Source of the DNA: Candidatus Woesearchaeota archaeon
GTDB taxonomy: Archaea; Nanobdellota; Nanobdellia; Woesearchaeales; CG1-02-33-12
Length of the DNA stretch: 6,415 nucleotides
Reading direction: 5' to 3'
NCBI GenBank assembly: GCA_017609385.1
Contig: JAFCEA010000064.1
Span: forward strand, 1 to 6,415
A program made the position numbers and the translations under genes. Below, in pieces: positions 5,006-6,415 of the stretch; position 1 is the stretch's first letter; every line of letters starts with the position of its first letter. The notes under the pieces are model-generated. The model ran no database searches, had not been told where the DNA came from, and saw nothing but the letters and a program-made list of their open reading frames with translations.

Positions 5006-6415
5006 ATGCAATTAGACTATAAAAAGCTTAATTTCAAATGCGGAATTGAGATACATCAGCAGCTTGACACTCATAAATTATTCTGCAACTGCCCTTCTAT
5101 TATAAGGGATGACAAGCCGGATATTATTGTTAAAAGGAAATTAAGGGCAAGTGCTGGTGAAAGAGGCGAGGTTGATGTTGCTGCCCTGCATGAGGTTAAA
5201 AGGGGAAAACAATTTATTTATCAGGCTTATTCTAATACAACTTGTTTAGTTGAACTAGATGAAGAGCCGCCCCATGATGTTAACAAAGAGGCATTGGAAA
5301 TAGCATTGCAGGTTTCTTTAATGCTTAATGCAAAGATTGTTGACAAAATCTGCTTTATGAGAAAAACAGTTATAGATGGCTCAAACACTGCTGGCTTTCA
5401 AAGGACTGCCTTGATTGCAACAGATGGCTTTATTGAGACATCAAAAGGCAAGGTTGGAATTGAAACTATTTGCCTGGAAGAAGAGGCTGCAAAGATTGTC
5501 AAAAGAACTGAAAAAGAAGATACATATAATCTTTCAAGATTGGGAATTCCATTGATTGAGATTGCAACAACGCCAGATATAAAAGATCCAGAGCACTGCA
5601 AAGAGGCTGCAAAAAAGCTAGGAATGATTTTAAGGTCAACAAGCAAGGTAAAAAGGGGCCTGGGCACAATAAGGCAGGATGTGAATCTTTCTATAAAAGA
5701 TAAGGCAAGGGTTGAAATAAAAGGTTTCCAGGACTTAAAAAACATGCCAAAAATAATAGAGAACGAGGTAAAGAGGCATCTTAAATTAATGGAAAAAGGG
5801 CAGGAGATAAAAAAAGAAGTTAGAAAAGCTAACAAGGACTTAACAACGAGCTTTATGAGGCCAATGCCCGGCTCTGCACGTATGTATCCTGAGACAGATA
5901 TTAAGACTATAAGGCCGGATATAAGCAAAATAAAGATTCCAGAGCTGATAACAGATAGGTCAGAAAGACTTGAAAAGGATTTCAAATTAAACAAGGATCT
6001 GGCAGATTTAATAACAAAATCCGGCAAAACAGAGTTTTTCATAAGGCTTGCAGAGAAATATAAAAATATTAAGCCATTATTTATTGCAGATATTTTAATG
6101 AATTCTGGAAAAGAAATAAAGAGAAGATACAACAAAGAGATTGATGTAAGCAAACATATTGAAGAGATTCTTGATTATCTTAACAAGGGAAATCTATCAA
6201 AAGAGGCAGTATTTGAGATTTTAGTTGAAAGAGCACAAGGTAAAAAAATAGATTACTCAAAATATATGCTAATGAGCGACGAAGAAATAAAGAAAATTCT
6301 AAAAGAAATAATTGCAAAGAACAAAGGCGCTCCTTTTAATGCTTTGATGGGCCAGGCAATGGCCAAGCTAAGAGGCAAGACCGACGGAAAAAAGATAGTT
6401 GAGTTATTGAAAAAA
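5006..6415 (+). CDS. gatE: Glu-tRNA(Gln) amidotransferase subunit E, without GAD insertion (3' end outside window)
   Basis: GatE phosphorylates the glutamyl group on tRNA(Gln) with ATP and amidates it using ammonia from GatD. The 470 visible residues show the cradle domain: CGIEIHQQLDTHKLFCNCP at 12-30, TTCLVELDEEPP at 78-89, RKTVIDGSNTAGFQRT at 119-134, CLEEEAAK at 156-163, RLGIPLIEI at 178-186, and VKRGLGTIRQDVNLSI at 215-230. His17, Glu158 and Glu185 are the expected metal/ATP-site residues. RPMPGSARMYPETD at 285-298 is typical of GatE, whereas GatB has a YRYFPEPD-type motif here. A helical region follows, then a YqeY-like tail (GAPFNALMGQAMAKLRGK at 441-458). Typical archaeal GatE (about 600-630 residues) carries an AspRS-like GAD domain between the NEV-containing helix (253 on) and RPMPGSARMYPETD. 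Here only about 30 residues lie between, so that domain is missing. The tail is almost complete at the window edge, predicting about 475 residues. A TATA box supports the start; another ATG at 4990 is out of frame. Confidence 0.95.
   Translation, partial: MQLDYKKLNFKCGIEIHQQLDTHKLFCNCPSIIRDDKPDIIVKRKLRASAGERGEVDVAALHEVKRGKQFIYQAYSNTTCLVELDEEPPHDVNKEALEIALQVSLMLNAKIVDKICFMRKTVIDGSNTAGFQRTALIATDGFIETSKGKVGIETICLEEEAAKIVKRTEKEDTYNLSRLGIPLIEIATTPDIKDPEHCKEAAKKLGMILRSTSKVKRGLGTIRQDVNLSIKDKARVEIKGFQDLKNMPKIIENEVKRHLKLMEKGQEIKKEVRKANKDLTTSFMRPMPGSARMYPETDIKTIRPDISKIKIPELITDRSERLEKDFKLNKDLADLITKSGKTEFFIRLAEKYKNIKPLFIADILMNSGKEIKRRYNKEIDVSKHIEEILDYLNKGNLSKEAVFEILVERAQGKKIDYSKYMLMSDEEIKKILKEIIAKNKGAPFNALMGQAMAKLRGKTDGKKIVELLKK

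Noticed and set aside
5398..6153. Long open frame on the minus strand (about 250 codons)
   Set aside because: It is exactly antisense to gatE, whose motifs are unmistakable. The openness comes from the sense strand seldom using TTA, CTA and TCA in that register. No promoter or recognisable domain supports it.

Overview
The window looks like chromosomal DNA from an archaeon, most likely a member of a small-genome DPANN lineage (the Woesearchaeota/Pacearchaeota type is my guess). Three things support an archaeon: it encodes GatD and GatE, the archaea-specific Glu-tRNA(Gln) amidotransferase; it encodes a UPF0248/MJ1316-type small protein; and several genes have an archaeal TATA box centred about 24-30 bases before the start codon, which implies leaderless mRNAs. 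The DNA is AT-rich, genes are tightly packed, and no RNA gene, CRISPR array or insertion sequence was seen.

The left part (1-1697) holds the 3' end of an unrecognised gene, then a probable two-gene unit: a 133-residue protein with one N-terminal membrane segment, and a 300-residue probable secreted serine hydrolase of the alpha/beta-hydrolase type. The middle part (1698-3396) is accessory in character. It has a small three-helix membrane protein on the minus strand, a divergent intergenic region with two promoters, a membrane protein resembling an ECF-transporter S component that is broken by a frame change near its 3' end, and an unrecognised 199-residue soluble protein.

The right part (3422-6415) is the core of the window: gatD, a UPF0248/MJ1316 gene 3 bases after it, and gatE behind its own promoter. 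GatD releases ammonia from glutamine, and GatE activates Glu-tRNA(Gln) and amidates it to Gln-tRNA(Gln). The small protein between them belongs to a family proposed to recognise RNA ends. The gatE gene runs off the window only a few codons before its expected end.

The most notable observation is that this GatE appears to lack the AspRS-like (GAD) insertion domain of typical archaeal GatE. The cradle and the helical/tail domains are joined by a short linker, as in bacterial GatB. Other points of interest are the gatD-MJ1316-gatE order, the disrupted S-component gene, and promoters that share an extended element.
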